A stretch of 64,000 bases of DNA from the NCBI GenBank assembly GCA_963812965.1, contig CAWEXG010000006.1:62001-126000 (forward strand), written 5' to 3'. Below the pieces are notes generated by a model. It was given only the letters and a program-made list of their open reading frames with translations. It searched no databases and had not been told where the DNA came from. The translations under genes were made by a program, and so were the position numbers. This document shows positions 8,804 through 18,744 of the stretch, piece after piece (positions within the stretch are counted from its first letter, which is position 1; each line of letters opens with the position of its first letter). Source of the DNA: DASXMT01 sp963812965. GTDB taxonomy: Bacteria > Actinomycetota > Acidimicrobiia > Acidimicrobiales > RAAP-2.

Positions 8804-9130
8804 TCAGAGCCGGTCGAGACCGGCCAGTAGAGCGATGACCGGAACGGCCTCCTCGGCCGGCGACGTGACGTCGAGGGTGAGCCTGTCCCCGTCTAACCAA
8901 ATATGGAGGTCCAAGAAGCCGCAGCACTCGGCTTCTCGGTAAGCCAGTTCGTCGACGCGAGCCTGTGCTTCGGGCCGGAACCAGATGCGTGCTCCGTTCG
9001 GGAGCGCCTCGGAGCCCAGGCCGTCCTCGTCTCGAAGGAGCTGCCACTGCAGCAGTCGGCTGCTCGCATCAGCTGCACCGAGGGTGCAGGCCACGTCCAC
9101 GTCTCGATGCTGATACCTGGCGAACGTCAC
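8804..9130 (-). CDS. Conserved small protein with AECCGFL motif, function unknown
   Basis: The 108-residue product (GTG start at 9130) has a helical first part, RLLQWQLLRDE, then LPNGARIWFRPE and REAECCGFLDLHIWLDGDRL. The vicinal CC followed by an aromatic strand is typical of a small actinobacterial family that I recognise as conserved but cannot name functionally; the cysteines may bind metal. It is 30 bp downstream of two acyl-CoA dehydrogenase genes on the same strand and probably co-transcribed. Confidence 0.6.
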   Translation of the reverse strand: MTFARYQHRDVDVACTLGAADASSRLLQWQLLRDEDGLGSEALPNGARIWFRPEAQARVDELAYREAECCGFLDLHIWLDGDRLTLDVTSPAEEAVPVIALLAGLDRL

Positions 9131-9160
9131 TGGACGGAGTCCGGTGGAAGACCTGGGCCG

Positions 9161-10288
9161 TCAGACTGGCTCTGCCGCCAGCGACGCGCCCAATCGCAGC
9201 AGTTGCTCGGTAGCCCCGCCCAGCGTCAGCTCCAACTGCTTGGTGAGCAGGAAGTACCGATGCAGGGGGTAGTCCCGGTCGACACCGACACCGCCGTGGA
9301 GGTGCACCGCGGCGTGGACCACCCGCTGACCGCCGTCGGCGGCCCAGAACTTGGCCACGGCCACGGCGTCCTCGGCGGGGAGGCCTTCGGCGATTCGCCA
9401 CGCCGCCTGCCACGCCGTGAGCCAGATCGCCTCGGTGTCGACGTAGGCGTCGGCGGCGCGCTGGCCCACCGCCTGGAACGTGGCGATCGGCTTATCGAAC
9501 TGCTCCCGAGTCTTCGTGTACTCGGACACGAGCGCCAGGGCGGCGGCGGTCGCTCCCGCCTCGGCCACAGCGGCGGCGGCGGTCGCCCGCAGCACCAGCC
9601 ACTCGACGATCGACGACCCGGTCTCCACCGAGCCCAGCAGGTCGTCGTTACCGAGGGTCACTCCGTCGAGCTCGATGAGGGCGTCGGGCCGCCCGGTATT
9701 GGTCGGCTGTGCGAGCCGGGACACCCCGGTTGCGGACAGATCGACGACGAACACCACCACCGATCCCGAGTCCACCCGGGCCGGCACCAGAGCGACATCG
9801 GCGATAAGCCCTGACGGCACACACGACTTGGAACCGGTGAGGGTGAACCCGTCACCGGCGCGCTCGGCGGTGAGCGCGGGCGAACTGGGGCTTCCCCCCA
9901 GCTCCACCAGCGCCGTGGTCACCACGGTGTCGCCGGCAACCACGCCAGGCAGCCACCGCTGGCGTTGCTCGGGCGACCCGAACTCGGCGATGGCGATGGC
10001 GCCAGTGGCTACCGTCTCGATCGCCGGTACGTAGGCAGCGCTCTTCCCCGCTGCTTCGACGATCAGTGCTGCTTCGAGGAAGCCGAGCCCGGCACCGCCG
10101 ACGTCTTCGGGCAGTGCGATACCGACCAGCCCGGCCGTGGCCAGCTCGCCCCACAACTTGCGGTCGAACCGGGGCGCGTCGTGGTCCGCCTCGATCTCCC
10201 GCAGGCGCTCGTGAGTGGCCAGGTCGGTGAAGATACGGGTAGCCAGCTCCCGGATCGCCTCTTGATCCTCGCTGAACGAGAAGTCCAT
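9161..10288 (-). CDS. Acyl-CoA dehydrogenase (FadE28/ChsE1-like subunit)
   Basis: A 375-residue acyl-CoA dehydrogenase. It has the N-terminal helical domain starting MDFSFSEDQEAIRELATRIF, the ALPEDVGGAGLGFLEAAL segment and the middle beta domain with GFTLTGSKSCVPSG. The C-terminal helical domain (ALVSEYTKTREQFDKPIATFQAVGQ) is complete. Pairing with the adjacent full-length dehydrogenase resembles the FadE28-FadE29 heteromer of mycobacterial cholesterol side-chain degradation, where one subunit supplies the catalytic base and the other part of the FAD site. The pair lies downstream of a KstR-like operator. Whether this protein carries the catalytic Glu was not determined. Confidence 0.85.
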   Translation of the reverse strand: MDFSFSEDQEAIRELATRIFTDLATHERLREIEADHDAPRFDRKLWGELATAGLVGIALPEDVGGAGLGFLEAALIVEAAGKSAAYVPAIETVATGAIAIAEFGSPEQRQRWLPGVVAGDTVVTTALVELGGSPSSPALTAERAGDGFTLTGSKSCVPSGLIADVALVPARVDSGSVVVFVVDLSATGVSRLAQPTNTGRPDALIELDGVTLGNDDLLGSVETGSSIVEWLVLRATAAAAVAEAGATAAALALVSEYTKTREQFDKPIATFQAVGQRAADAYVDTEAIWLTAWQAAWRIAEGLPAEDAVAVAKFWAADGGQRVVHAAVHLHGGVGVDRDYPLHRYFLLTKQLELTLGGATEQLLRLGASLAAEPV

Positions 10289-10307
10289 GGTGTGCTTCCT
10301 CCGTCTT

Positions 10308-11483
10308 CTATCGCAGCGACCGGGGCAGGCCCAGGCCGAAGATGGCGATCAGGTCCCGCTGGATCTCGTTGGTGCCACCACCGAAGGTCAGGATGACCAG
10401 GCTGCGAGCGTGCATCTCGAGACGACCGGCCAACACCGCCTCGGGTGTATCCCGGACCAGAGGGCTGGCCTGGCCGACCACTTCCATGAGCAGACGGAAG
10501 GCTTCGAGGTAGAACTCGGTCCCGAACACTTTGATGGTCGACGCGTCGGCCACATCCAGGGTGCCCTGGGTGGCGGTCCACGCCACCTTCCAGTTGATCA
10601 GCTTCAAGAACTCGAGCTTGGCGTAGACCCGAGCCAGATGGACCTGGACCCACTCCTGGTCGATGACCCGCCGTCCGTCAGCCAGCTTCGTGTCCTGGGC
10701 CCACGCCCTGGTATCGGCCAACGCCCGCTCGACGATGCCCGGTGAGCACAGGGTCACCCGCTCGTGGTTGAGCTGGTTGGTGATCAGCGTCCACCCGTTG
10801 TTCTCGCCGCCGACCAGGCTGGTCGCGGGGACCCGGACGTCCTCGAAGAACGTGTAGTTGATGTTGTGGTCGCCCAGAAGCTGCATGGGGACGACCTTGA
10901 TGCCGGGCGTGTCCATGGGCACGGCGAACATCGAGATGCCCTTGTGCTTCTTCGCCTCGGAGTCGGTACGGGTAGCCAGCCAGATGAAGTCGGCGTCACC
11001 AGCGAGAGAGGTGAAGATCTTCGACCCGTTGATCACGTACTCCTCGCCGTCACGCACGGCGCTGGTCTGGAGAGCGGCGAGGTCGGTCCCGGCGTTCGGC
11101 TCGGTATAGCCGATGCAGAAGTGGATATCGCCGGCCAGGATCTTCGGCAAGAAGAAGTCCTTCTGTTCCGGCGTTCCGAAGTCCATGATGGTCGGTCCCA
11201 CGGTGTTGATGGTCAACATGGGCACCGGCGCTCCGGCCCGCATCGACTCGTCGAAGAAGATGAACTGCTCCAACGCAGAGCGGCCTTGGCCGCCGTACTC
11301 CTTTGGCCAGCCGATACCCAACCACCCGTCCTGGGCCATCTGCTTCACCACTCGCCGCATATCGGGACCGATGCCGTGGCCGTGAGCCAACTGCTCCTCG
11401 ACCTCGGGCGTCAACAATGCTGCGTAGTAGTCCCGCAGTTCCCGTCGAAGGGCTTCTTGCTCTTCGGTGTAGCCGATCTCCAT
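10308..11483 (-). CDS. Acyl-CoA dehydrogenase (FadE29/ChsE2-like subunit)
   Basis: A 391-residue acyl-CoA dehydrogenase from the ATG at 11483, chosen over an in-frame start 48 bp upstream because GAGGAGG lies just before it. Signature blocks include LGIGWPKEYGGQGRSALEQ, IGYTEPNAGTDLAALQT, NGSKIFTSLAGDADFIWLA and the C-terminal LVILTFGGGTNEIQRDLIA. From memory these are very close in order and wording to mycobacterial FadE29 (ChsE2), which with FadE28 dehydrogenates a steroid side-chain CoA thioester. It is followed after 19 bp by the shorter partner. A KstR-type palindrome 55 bp upstream supports a sterol link. Confidence 0.88.
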   Translation of the reverse strand: MEIGYTEEQEALRRELRDYYAALLTPEVEEQLAHGHGIGPDMRRVVKQMAQDGWLGIGWPKEYGGQGRSALEQFIFFDESMRAGAPVPMLTINTVGPTIMDFGTPEQKDFFLPKILAGDIHFCIGYTEPNAGTDLAALQTSAVRDGEEYVINGSKIFTSLAGDADFIWLATRTDSEAKKHKGISMFAVPMDTPGIKVVPMQLLGDHNINYTFFEDVRVPATSLVGGENNGWTLITNQLNHERVTLCSPGIVERALADTRAWAQDTKLADGRRVIDQEWVQVHLARVYAKLEFLKLINWKVAWTATQGTLDVADASTIKVFGTEFYLEAFRLLMEVVGQASPLVRDTPEAVLAGRLEMHARSLVILTFGGGTNEIQRDLIAIFGLGLPRSLR

Positions 11484-11749
11484 GAAGTCCTCCTCAACCG
11501 TCGCCACGAGCATGGGCGCGTCAAGACCCACGGTTCCTAGAACACGTTACATTCTCGCTGCCTGGCCCGCCAGCGCGCGCTGTTCCTTCTGGGCTCTCCC
11601 GTACGTCGCCGCGTCGGTCGCCGCGTAGGTCTCCACGTGGATCCCGGCCGGTCCCCCTCCGTGGTGAATTGCTCACAAAAATCACGCCACAAACCCCTTA
11701 GCGTGATACCTCATGCACACAGCGTAAAAAATTAGTGTGCTCGAAATGC
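11484..11749. other. Intergenic region between divergent operons
   Basis: No gene is seen. It holds a KstR-like box at 11538-11551 on the acyl-CoA dehydrogenase side and becomes AT-richer towards the SipW-type gene promoter. Confidence 0.6.
11538..11551 (-). promoter_or_regulatory. KstR-type operator
   Basis: TAGAACACGTTACA fits the KstR consensus TnnAACnnGTTnnA exactly. KstR is the TetR repressor of cholesterol catabolism in mycobacteria and rhodococci. The site is 55 bp upstream of the FadE29-like start, where an operator would act. No kstR gene is in the window. Confidence 0.6.
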
Positions 11750-11778
11750 TTGACTTCACGTCGTGACCTCAATACGAT
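11750..11778 (+). promoter_or_regulatory. Sigma-70-type promoter
   Basis: TTGACT at 11750-11755 and TACGAT at 11773-11778 are separated by 17 bp, in AT-richer DNA about 120 bp upstream of the exported-protein gene at 11898. The long untranslated leader of roughly 110 nt has no assigned element. Confidence 0.5.
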
Positions 11779-11897
11779 GCACTTATTCACTCATCGTGTA
11801 TGGGTGACCACGGAGTGCGATAGTCGCCTCCACGGACGGTCTCGGCCAAGGAAATGCTACGGCCAAGGCTGACGTAAGCCCATATAAGGAGATCACA

Positions 11898-12361
11898 ATG
11901 AAGCGTTTCTTCTCTAAGAAAGCGGTTGCCGTCGGCCTTTCCTTCGGTGTGGCCCTCGGCATTTCCGGTATGGCCTTCGCCTACTGGACCTCGTCAGGAA
12001 CCGGCAGTGGTACGGCAGGAACCGGTTCGACTGTCCCCGTGACGGTCAACCAGACGACAACGGTGACCAACCTCTACCCAGGAGACACTCTGTGGCGCTG
12101 ACCGGCACCTTCTCGAACACCAACCCAGGCTCGGTCAAGGTCGGCACAGTCACCGCCACCATCGGGACCCTTCCCACCGGTTGTGTCGCTGGAGACTTCA
12201 CGATCACTGGGACGGGCGTGGTCAACGCCGAGATTCCCAACGGGAGCGACGTCGGATCCTGGAGCGGTATCTCGATCCAGATGATCGACACGGGTTCCAA
12301 TCAGGACGCCTGTGAGACCCAGACGATCCCGATCACTTACTCAGTCAGCGCTGCCAGCTAA
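11898..12361 (+). pseudogene. SipW-type signal peptide exported protein, one frameshift
   Basis: The ATG at 11898 follows AAGGAG. The N-terminus MKRFFSKKAVAVGLSFGVAL...GMAFAYWTSSGTGSG is a SipW-cognate class signal peptide, in which the hydrophobic core ends in AFAYW. Such proteins are TasA/CalY-like fibre or surface proteins processed by a SipW-type peptidase. The frame breaks near 12095: NLYPGDT should continue as VALTGTFSNTNPGSVKVG in another frame, ending at 12361. Joining the frames gives a product of about 154 residues; one missing base explains the break. A strong terminator follows. No SipW peptidase is seen in the window. Confidence 0.75.
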
Positions 12362-12378
12362 CGGGGGGAGCGAGTCAA

Positions 12379-12415
12379 CTGCACAAAGGGGGTCTTTCGG
12401 ACCCCCTTTGTGCAG
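12379..12415 (+). terminator. Strong hairpin terminator
   Basis: A perfect 16-bp stem, CTGCACAAAGGGGGTC with its complement, closes a 5-base loop TTTCG right after the exported-protein gene. The poly-T tail is weak (TTCGG), so termination may rely on stem strength. Confidence 0.8.
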
Positions 12416-12580
12416 TTCGGCCGGTCGGAAGCCTGGATAGTGGGGCATCCGCTGTCCAACTGTCCGGCCGGGCAGCAGAATGAGAGCTGTGGCGAGAGCA
12501 GCGACAGACCTACGCCAGCTCTGAGATAGGCCTGTGGCCTCGCCCCCACACCCTCTGTGTGGGCCTGAGGAGTCGATAAC

Positions 12581-13099
12581 GTGGAGAGAGTCAGGCGAAC
12601 CAGAGCAGCGAGACCTCTTAGCAGGAAACGGCCGAGACCAGCCCTCGTCCTCGGTACTGCTATCGCCCTGGTCGCACTGCTCGGCGTCGGAGTGGCTTAC
12701 GCCCACTGGAGCTCCGCCGGTTCAGGCTCAGGCTCGTCGACCAGCGGGACACTTCAGCCCGTAACCGTCACCGCCTTCGTCGGTGGCGACACACCCTCAT
12801 CGACCCTGGTTCCCGGCGGATCGGCGGACGTGATCTTGCGGGTGAACAACCCCAACGCCTACACCGTCACGCTCTTGAGCGTCTCGGGAAACGGGACGAT
12901 CACAGCTGACAGCGGTCATCCCAGCTGCACGACCACTGGGGTCAGCTTCACCAACCAGTCCGGTCTCAGCACCACCATCGGGGCCTCGGGCACGACCCTC
13001 GTGCACCTGCCCAACGCCGCCAGCATGAGCAGCGCGTCGTCGAACGGCTGCCAGGGGGCCACGTTCTCCATCCCCGTCTCCATCACGGTGCACAGATGA
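12581..13099 (+). CDS. SipW-type signal peptide exported protein
   Basis: The 172-residue product starts at a GTG preceded by GAGGAG. It has a basic N-terminus (RVRRTRAARPLSRKRPRP), a hydrophobic core ending VGVAYAHWSSAGSGSGSS, and a Ser/Thr-rich beta-sandwich-like body (VTAFVGGDTPSSTLVPGGSA then DVILRVNNPN). The YAHWSSAGSG end of the core matches the SipW-cognate pattern of the neighbouring genes. Likely a secreted or fibre-forming surface protein. It is the middle of three consecutive genes with this signal type, suggesting a common assembly or processing route. Confidence 0.8.
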   Translation: MERVRRTRAARPLSRKRPRPALVLGTAIALVALLGVGVAYAHWSSAGSGSGSSTSGTLQPVTVTAFVGGDTPSSTLVPGGSADVILRVNNPNAYTVTLLSVSGNGTITADSGHPSCTTTGVSFTNQSGLSTTIGASGTTLVHLPNAASMSSASSNGCQGATFSIPVSITVHR

Positions 13100-13126
13100 A
13101 GCGGGTCACCGTGACCGGGAGATGCC

Positions 13127-16100
13127 GTGCCCGGGGATGCCGTGCCCCGAGCGACGAACCGTCGCATACGGAGGCTCGTCGGTGCTCTCGGGGTGGTCTT
13201 CGGGATCGTCCTCTTCAGCGCCGGTGTCGCCTTCGCGTACTGGAGCTACATCGACTCCAGCAACGCCCACACTGCAGAGGCGGTGGCCGGGAGCGTCGGT
13301 TCCGGGCAACAACCCACCCTGGTCAGCGTCTCCGGTCGTGACGTGGCCATCACGTGGGGTGCTGCCACCAACGCGACCACCTATACCGTTGCCCGCGCCA
13401 ACGTGGCGCCCGGGGGTCTCTCGACAACGGTGAGCTCCACCTGTGCTGGGACCGTCTCGGGAACAAGCTGTACCGACTCCGGGCTCCCGGAGAACGGCAC
13501 AGCTGCGACCACCTGGACCTACACCGACACGCCGTTCCTCGACAACTGGCAGGGGCCGACCAGCTCGGCCAGCGCCGTGGTGAGCGTCCCTGGGCCGACA
13601 CTCTCGCTCGGGGCCACGAGCTTCACGACCAACGGAAGCACCACGAGCGCGACAGTGGCGAACTTCTTCGACAACGAGGGAGTCACCTACTGCGTCGATC
13701 AGTCGAGCTCGTGCAGCGCTGGGAACACGCTTGGGACGGCCACGGTGCCGGCAAGCGGCGGGACGGTTTCCACACCCTCGATCACCATTCCGGCAGGGTT
13801 GTCGATAGGCAGCCATACGGTGTACGCCATCGGGAACCACACGCCGGGAAGCAGCCTTGCCTCGGTTTCGATCACGATCACCGCAGGAACGACGACCAAG
13901 CTGGCCTTTGTCCAAGGGCCCTCAGCTGTCACCGTCGGCCAGACCATGACCCCGTCCGTCACGGTGCAGGCAGAGGACCAGTACGGCAATCCCACCAATG
14001 ACAGTGGCGCGACCGTCACGGTGGCAACCAGCCCGAGCGTAACGGTCGGGGGAGCTCGACGACCACGAACACCGGTGGCCTGGCCACCTTCAACAGCATG
14101 GTCATCGACAGCGCCGGCAGCTACACGCTCGCTGCATCCTCGCCAGGCCTGAGCTCCACCCCGGCAAGTGCCTCGTTCTCTGTGAGCAAGGCAAGCACAA
14201 CAACCGCCCTGTCCCTCTCGGCTTCCACGGTGGCCTACGGCAACGAGCAGACGATCTCCTTCACCTCCACCGTGACCCCCCAGTTCACGGGCACACCGAC
14301 CGGTACGGTCGCCGTGAAGTCCGGATCGACAACCCTGTGCACGATCACGTTGCCCAGTACCAGCTGCACTGCCTCGGCCACCGCGTCGAATGCCTCAGGA
14401 TCCGCCTACTCGGTCACCGCCACCTATAGCGGCGACACGAACTTCGTCACATCCACCTCCAGCAGCCAGAACCTGACCGTGAGCCCGGACTCGGCCACCG
14501 TGTCCGCCTTTACGGTCACGGGCAGCCCGGCCACCTATGGCGCTGAGACCAGCCTGGTGTTCCACGCCACGGTGACCTCGGGTCATGGTGAGACCATCCC
14601 CAATGGGGACACCGTGACGGTGACCCAGGGAACCACCACGATCTGCACCGTCTCTCTGACGTCGGGTACCGGCACGTGCAGCCCGTCGTCGGCCACTGTT
14701 CTACCTGCGGGTACGTACACCAACGGGATCACCGCCACGTTCAACAGCACGGGGGCCGATGGCAACTTCGTCACCACGGCCACCAAGACCGCCAGTGCGA
14801 CTGTGAACCCGGATTCAGCCACGGTGTCCGCCTTCACGGTGGCAGGGAGTCCAGTCACCTATGGGGCCGAGAGCAGCCTGGTCTTCTCTGCCACGGTGAC
14901 CTCGGGCCACGGCGAAGCCATCCCCAATGGGGACACCGTGACGGTCACCCAGGGAAGCAATACCGCCTGCACCATCACCCTGACGTCAGGTACCGGTACC
15001 TGCAGCCCGACGAACACCGCTCTACCCGCCGGTACGTACACGAACGGAATCACTGCCACGTTCAACAGCACGGGAGCCGACGGCAACTTCGTGACCACGG
15101 CTACGAAGACCGCCAGTGCAACCGTGAACCAGGACTCAGCCACGGTGTCCGCCTTCACCGTGACAGGGAGCCCGACCACCTACGGCGCTGAGACCAGCCT
15201 GGTCTTCTCCGCCACGGTGACCTCGGGCCATGGCGAGACCATCCCGAACGGTGACATTGTGACGGTCACCCAGGGGAGCAATGCCGTCTGCACGATCACC
15301 TTGACGCTCGGCCACTGGTACGTGCAGCCCGTCGTCTGCCACTGTCCTGCCCGCTGGCACGTACACCAACGGGATCACCGCCACGTTCAACAGCACGGGG
15401 GCCGACGGTAACTTCGTGACCACCGCCACCAAGACCGCCAGCGTGACCGTGGACAAAGATTCGGCCACGGTGTCCGCCTTCACGGTCACGGGCAGCCCGG
15501 CCACCTACGGGGCCGAGACCAGCCTGGTGTTCCATGCCACGGTGACCTCAGGTCACGGCGAGACCATCCCCAACGGGGACATCGTGACGATCACCCAGGG
15601 GACCACCACGATCTGCACTGTCTCTCTGACGTCGGGCACCGGTACGTGCAGCCCGACCTCTGCCACTGTCCTGCCCGCTGGTACCTACACGAACGGGATC
15701 ACCGCCACGTTCAACAGCACGGGGGCTGATGGCAACTTCGTGACCACGGCCACGAATACGACCAGCGTGACCGTGAACCAGGACTCGGCCACGGTGTCCG
15801 CCTTCACGGTGGCAGGGAGCCCGGCCACCTATGGCGCTGAGACCAGCCTGGTCTTCTCCGCCACGGTGACCTCGGGTCATGGCGAAACCATCCCGAACGG
15901 TGACATCGTCACGGTGACCCAGGGAAGCAATGCCGTCTGCACGATCACCTTGACGTCGGCCACTGGCACGTGCAGCCCGACGAGCACTGCTCTACCCGCT
16001 GGCACCTATACCAACGGGATCACCGCCACGTTCAACAGCACTGGCGCCGACGGCAACTTCGTCACCACGGCTACCAAGACTGCCAGTGCGACCGTGAACC

Positions 16101-17350
16101 AGGACTCGGCCACGGTGTCCGCCTTCACGGTCACGGGCAGCCCGGCCACCTACGGAGCCGAGACCAGCCTGGTGTTCCATACCACGGTCACTTCAGGCCA
16201 TGGCGAGACCATCCCCAACGGGGACATCGTGACGATCACCCAGGGGACCACCACGATCTGTACTGTCTCTCTGACGTCGGGTACCGGTACGTGCAGTCCG
16301 ACCTCTGCCACTGTTCTACCCGCTGGTACCTACACCAACGGAATTACCGCCACGTTCAACAGCACGGGGGCCGACGGCAACTTCGTCACCACGGCTACCA
16401 AGACCGCCAGTGTGACCGTGAACAAGGCCAGCCAGACCATCACCTTCACCTCCACGGCGCCGACAAATGCCGCCATCGACGGCACCTACACGCCTACGGC
16501 GACGGCGACCTCGGGGTTGGCAGTCACGTTCACGTCGGGGACCGCCACGAAGTGCACCATTGCGTCAGGGGTCGTGACGTTCATTGCCACCGGTACCTGC
16601 ACCATCGATGCCAATCAGGCAGGTAACACCGACTACTCGGCTGCAACCCAGGTCACGCAGTCGATCACCGTGAACACCGGAGTGTTGCTGATCACCAGCA
16701 CGGCGGTCTCCGGGTCTTCCTCGTCCACCGCCAACCTCGGTGCCATCACCGTGAAGCGGGTGAACGGCGCAGGCACCGCCATCACCAGCGGCGCCCTGAC
16801 AGTCACGCTGGCAAGCAACCCGTCCACCGGCGCCACCTTCTCCAAGACTCAGTTCGGCACCTCGGTGACGACGATCTCCATAGCCACTGGGGCCAGTACC
16901 GGCACCTTCTGGTACGGATCGACGACAGTCGGCACGCCGACGATCACGACATCCGCTACCGGCTACGTGTCAGGCACGCAGATCGAGGCGGTCACCACCG
17001 CTCCGGCAGGGCTGGGCATGGCCGTAGCCACCGGCTCGACGGGTACCCCCTCGGTGAATTGCGGGTCGGTCAGCACCAGTTACACGTGTGCCGTGACGGG
17101 TGTGGGCAATGGAGGCACGGTCGTGTTCTACGCCGAGTTCGTGAACTCCAGCGGCACGCCGGTGGTCTACAGCGCCACACAGGCCTCGACCATCACCGAA
17201 ACGGGTCAGAACACAGGCAGCGCAACGATCGCTGCCAACGCATCGAGCTCCAGTCCTACAACGCTCAGCGCATCTCACACCGGCAACACCACGAAGACCT
17301 CGACCCTGACGTTCGGTCCGTACACCCTGACCATCACCGTCAGTAGTTAG
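13127..17350 (+). pseudogene. Giant SipW-type exported protein with six Ig-like repeats, two frameshifts
   Basis: Reading from a GTG at 13127, a product of about 1,407 residues can be joined over two compensating frameshifts, near 14050 (after SVTVGG) and near 15310 (after CTITLT). The signal peptide ends VAFAYWSYIDSSNAH, of SipW-cognate type. Then come a fibronectin-like region (QPTLVSVSGRDVAITWGAA), Ig-like domains and six near-identical units of 107-108 residues starting DSATVSAFTV. A C-terminal beta-rich part ends TLTITVSS with no LPxTG motif. The repeats are bacterial Ig-like (Big_3/Ig_5-type). A cell-surface stalk or adhesin is the likely role. Reading frame is conserved through about 1.4 kb on both sides of the breaks, so they may be sequence errors. 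Confidence 0.75.
14488..16426 (+). repeat. Six tandem 321-325-bp repeats in the Ig-like surface protein
   Basis: Units begin at 14488, 14812, 15133, 15458, 15782 and 16103 and end at 16426. Lengths are 324, 321, 325, 324, 321 and 324 bp; the 325-bp unit contains the frameshift. Two unit versions are seen: one encoding GTTTICTVSLTSGTGTCSP, the other GSNxxCTITLTS. Near-identity suggests recent duplication or gene conversion and makes assembly collapse possible. Confidence 0.9.
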
Positions 17351-17513
17351 CCCCTGTCCAGCAGCGTCTGCGCAGAAGCACGCCGTAGCCTGGTCGCACG
17401 TGGTCCTGGAAGGGATGGCGCGGACGGCCGGTAGAGTGACCGTCGATAGACCTCCCGGTCACACCAGCCGGTCATGCGGTGAAGAGCACCGCCACGACCT
17501 CGAGGAGCACTGA

Positions 17514-18723
17514 ATGCCCGAAGCTGTCATCGTCGCCACTGGTCGGACCCCCATCGGACGAGCCAACAAGGGCTCGCTGGTCGACTGTCGACCCGACGAT
17601 CTCGCCGGGTTCATCGTCAAAGAAGTACTGGCCAAGGTCCCCCAGCTCGATCCGCAGCACGGTCGAAGACGTTCTCATGGGCTGCGGGCAGCCTGGCGGC
17701 GAGGCCGGCTACAACGTCGGACGGGTCGCCGCCATCCTGGCCGGGCTACCCGACGTCCCCGGCGTCACCGTCAACCGCTACTGCTCTTCGTCACTGCAGA
17801 CCATCCGCATGGCCGCCCACGCCATCCGTGCCGGCGAGGGCGACGTCTTCGTCGCCGCCGGAGTGGAGACGGTCACCCGCTATCACAATTCGGCGCCGCC
17901 GACACCGGTCCCCACAACGAGCGCTTCGCCGACGCCGAGGCTCGCACCATCGCCCGGCACCCCAGCGTTCGACCGAGCCGTGGACCCCCGGACCCGGCCT
18001 CGCCGACGTCTACATCGCCATGGGCCAGACCGCCGAGAACGTGGCCGAGTCGGAGAAGGTCACCCGGGAGGAGCAGGACGAGTTCGCCGTGCGCTCCCAG
18101 AACCTGGCCGTCGAGTCCGGGACAACGGCTTCTTCGCGCGGGAGATCATCCCGGTGACCACCCCGACGGCGACGTCATCACGCAAGGACGACGGTCCTCG
18201 GCCGGGCACCACCATCGAGAAGCTGTCCGAGCTGAAGCCCGTCTTCCGAGAGGGCGGCACGGTCACGGCCGGGAACGCCTGCCCGCTCAACGACGGCGCC
18301 GCCGCCGTGGTGGTCATGAGCGACACCAAGGCTCGGGAGCTGGGCATCACTCCCCTGGCCCGCATCGTGGCCAGCGGGGTGTCCGGCCTCAACCCCGAGA
18401 TCATGGGCCTGGGGCCGATCGAGGCCATCCGCCAGACCCTCAAGCGAGCCAACATGACCATTGACGACATCGACCTGGTGGAGATCAACGAGGCCTTCGC
18501 CGCCCAGGTCGTCCCGTCGGCCAAGCATCTGGGCATCAGCTGGGACAAGCTCAACATCCACGGAGGCGCTATCGCTCTCGGCCACCCCTTCGGGATGACC
18601 GGCGCCCGCATCATGACCACGCTGTTGAACGGCCTCGAGGACACCGGCAAGACCTTCGGCCTCGAGTCGATGTGCGTCGGTGGCGGCCAGGGCATGGCCA
18701 TGATCGTGGAGCGCCTGTCGTAA
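17514..18723 (+). pseudogene. Thiolase (acetyl-CoA C-acetyltransferase), multiple frameshifts
   Basis: A thiolase is readable across alternating frames from the ATG at 17514 (MPEAVIVATGRTPIGRANKG). It continues through the nucleophile NRYCSSSLQTIRMAAHAIR, then YIAMGQTAENVAESEKVTRE, VEINEAFAAQV, the histidine motif GGAIALGHPFGMTGARI and the C-terminal CVGGGQGMAMI. Breaks occur near 17650, 17890, 17985 and 18120, with a local double shift near 18170. Total length (about 403 codons) is normal and all catalytic residues survive, so no sizeable deletion has occurred. Thiolases cleave or form 3-ketoacyl-CoA in beta-oxidation. Retained length and active site favour sequence errors; true decay cannot be excluded. 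Confidence 0.8.
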
Positions 18724-18744
18724 GAGCAGCCCTCACAGAAGGGC

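Noticed and set aside
14488..16426. Regular repeats as a CRISPR array
   Set aside because: Units are 321-325 bp, lie in one protein frame and have no unique spacers.
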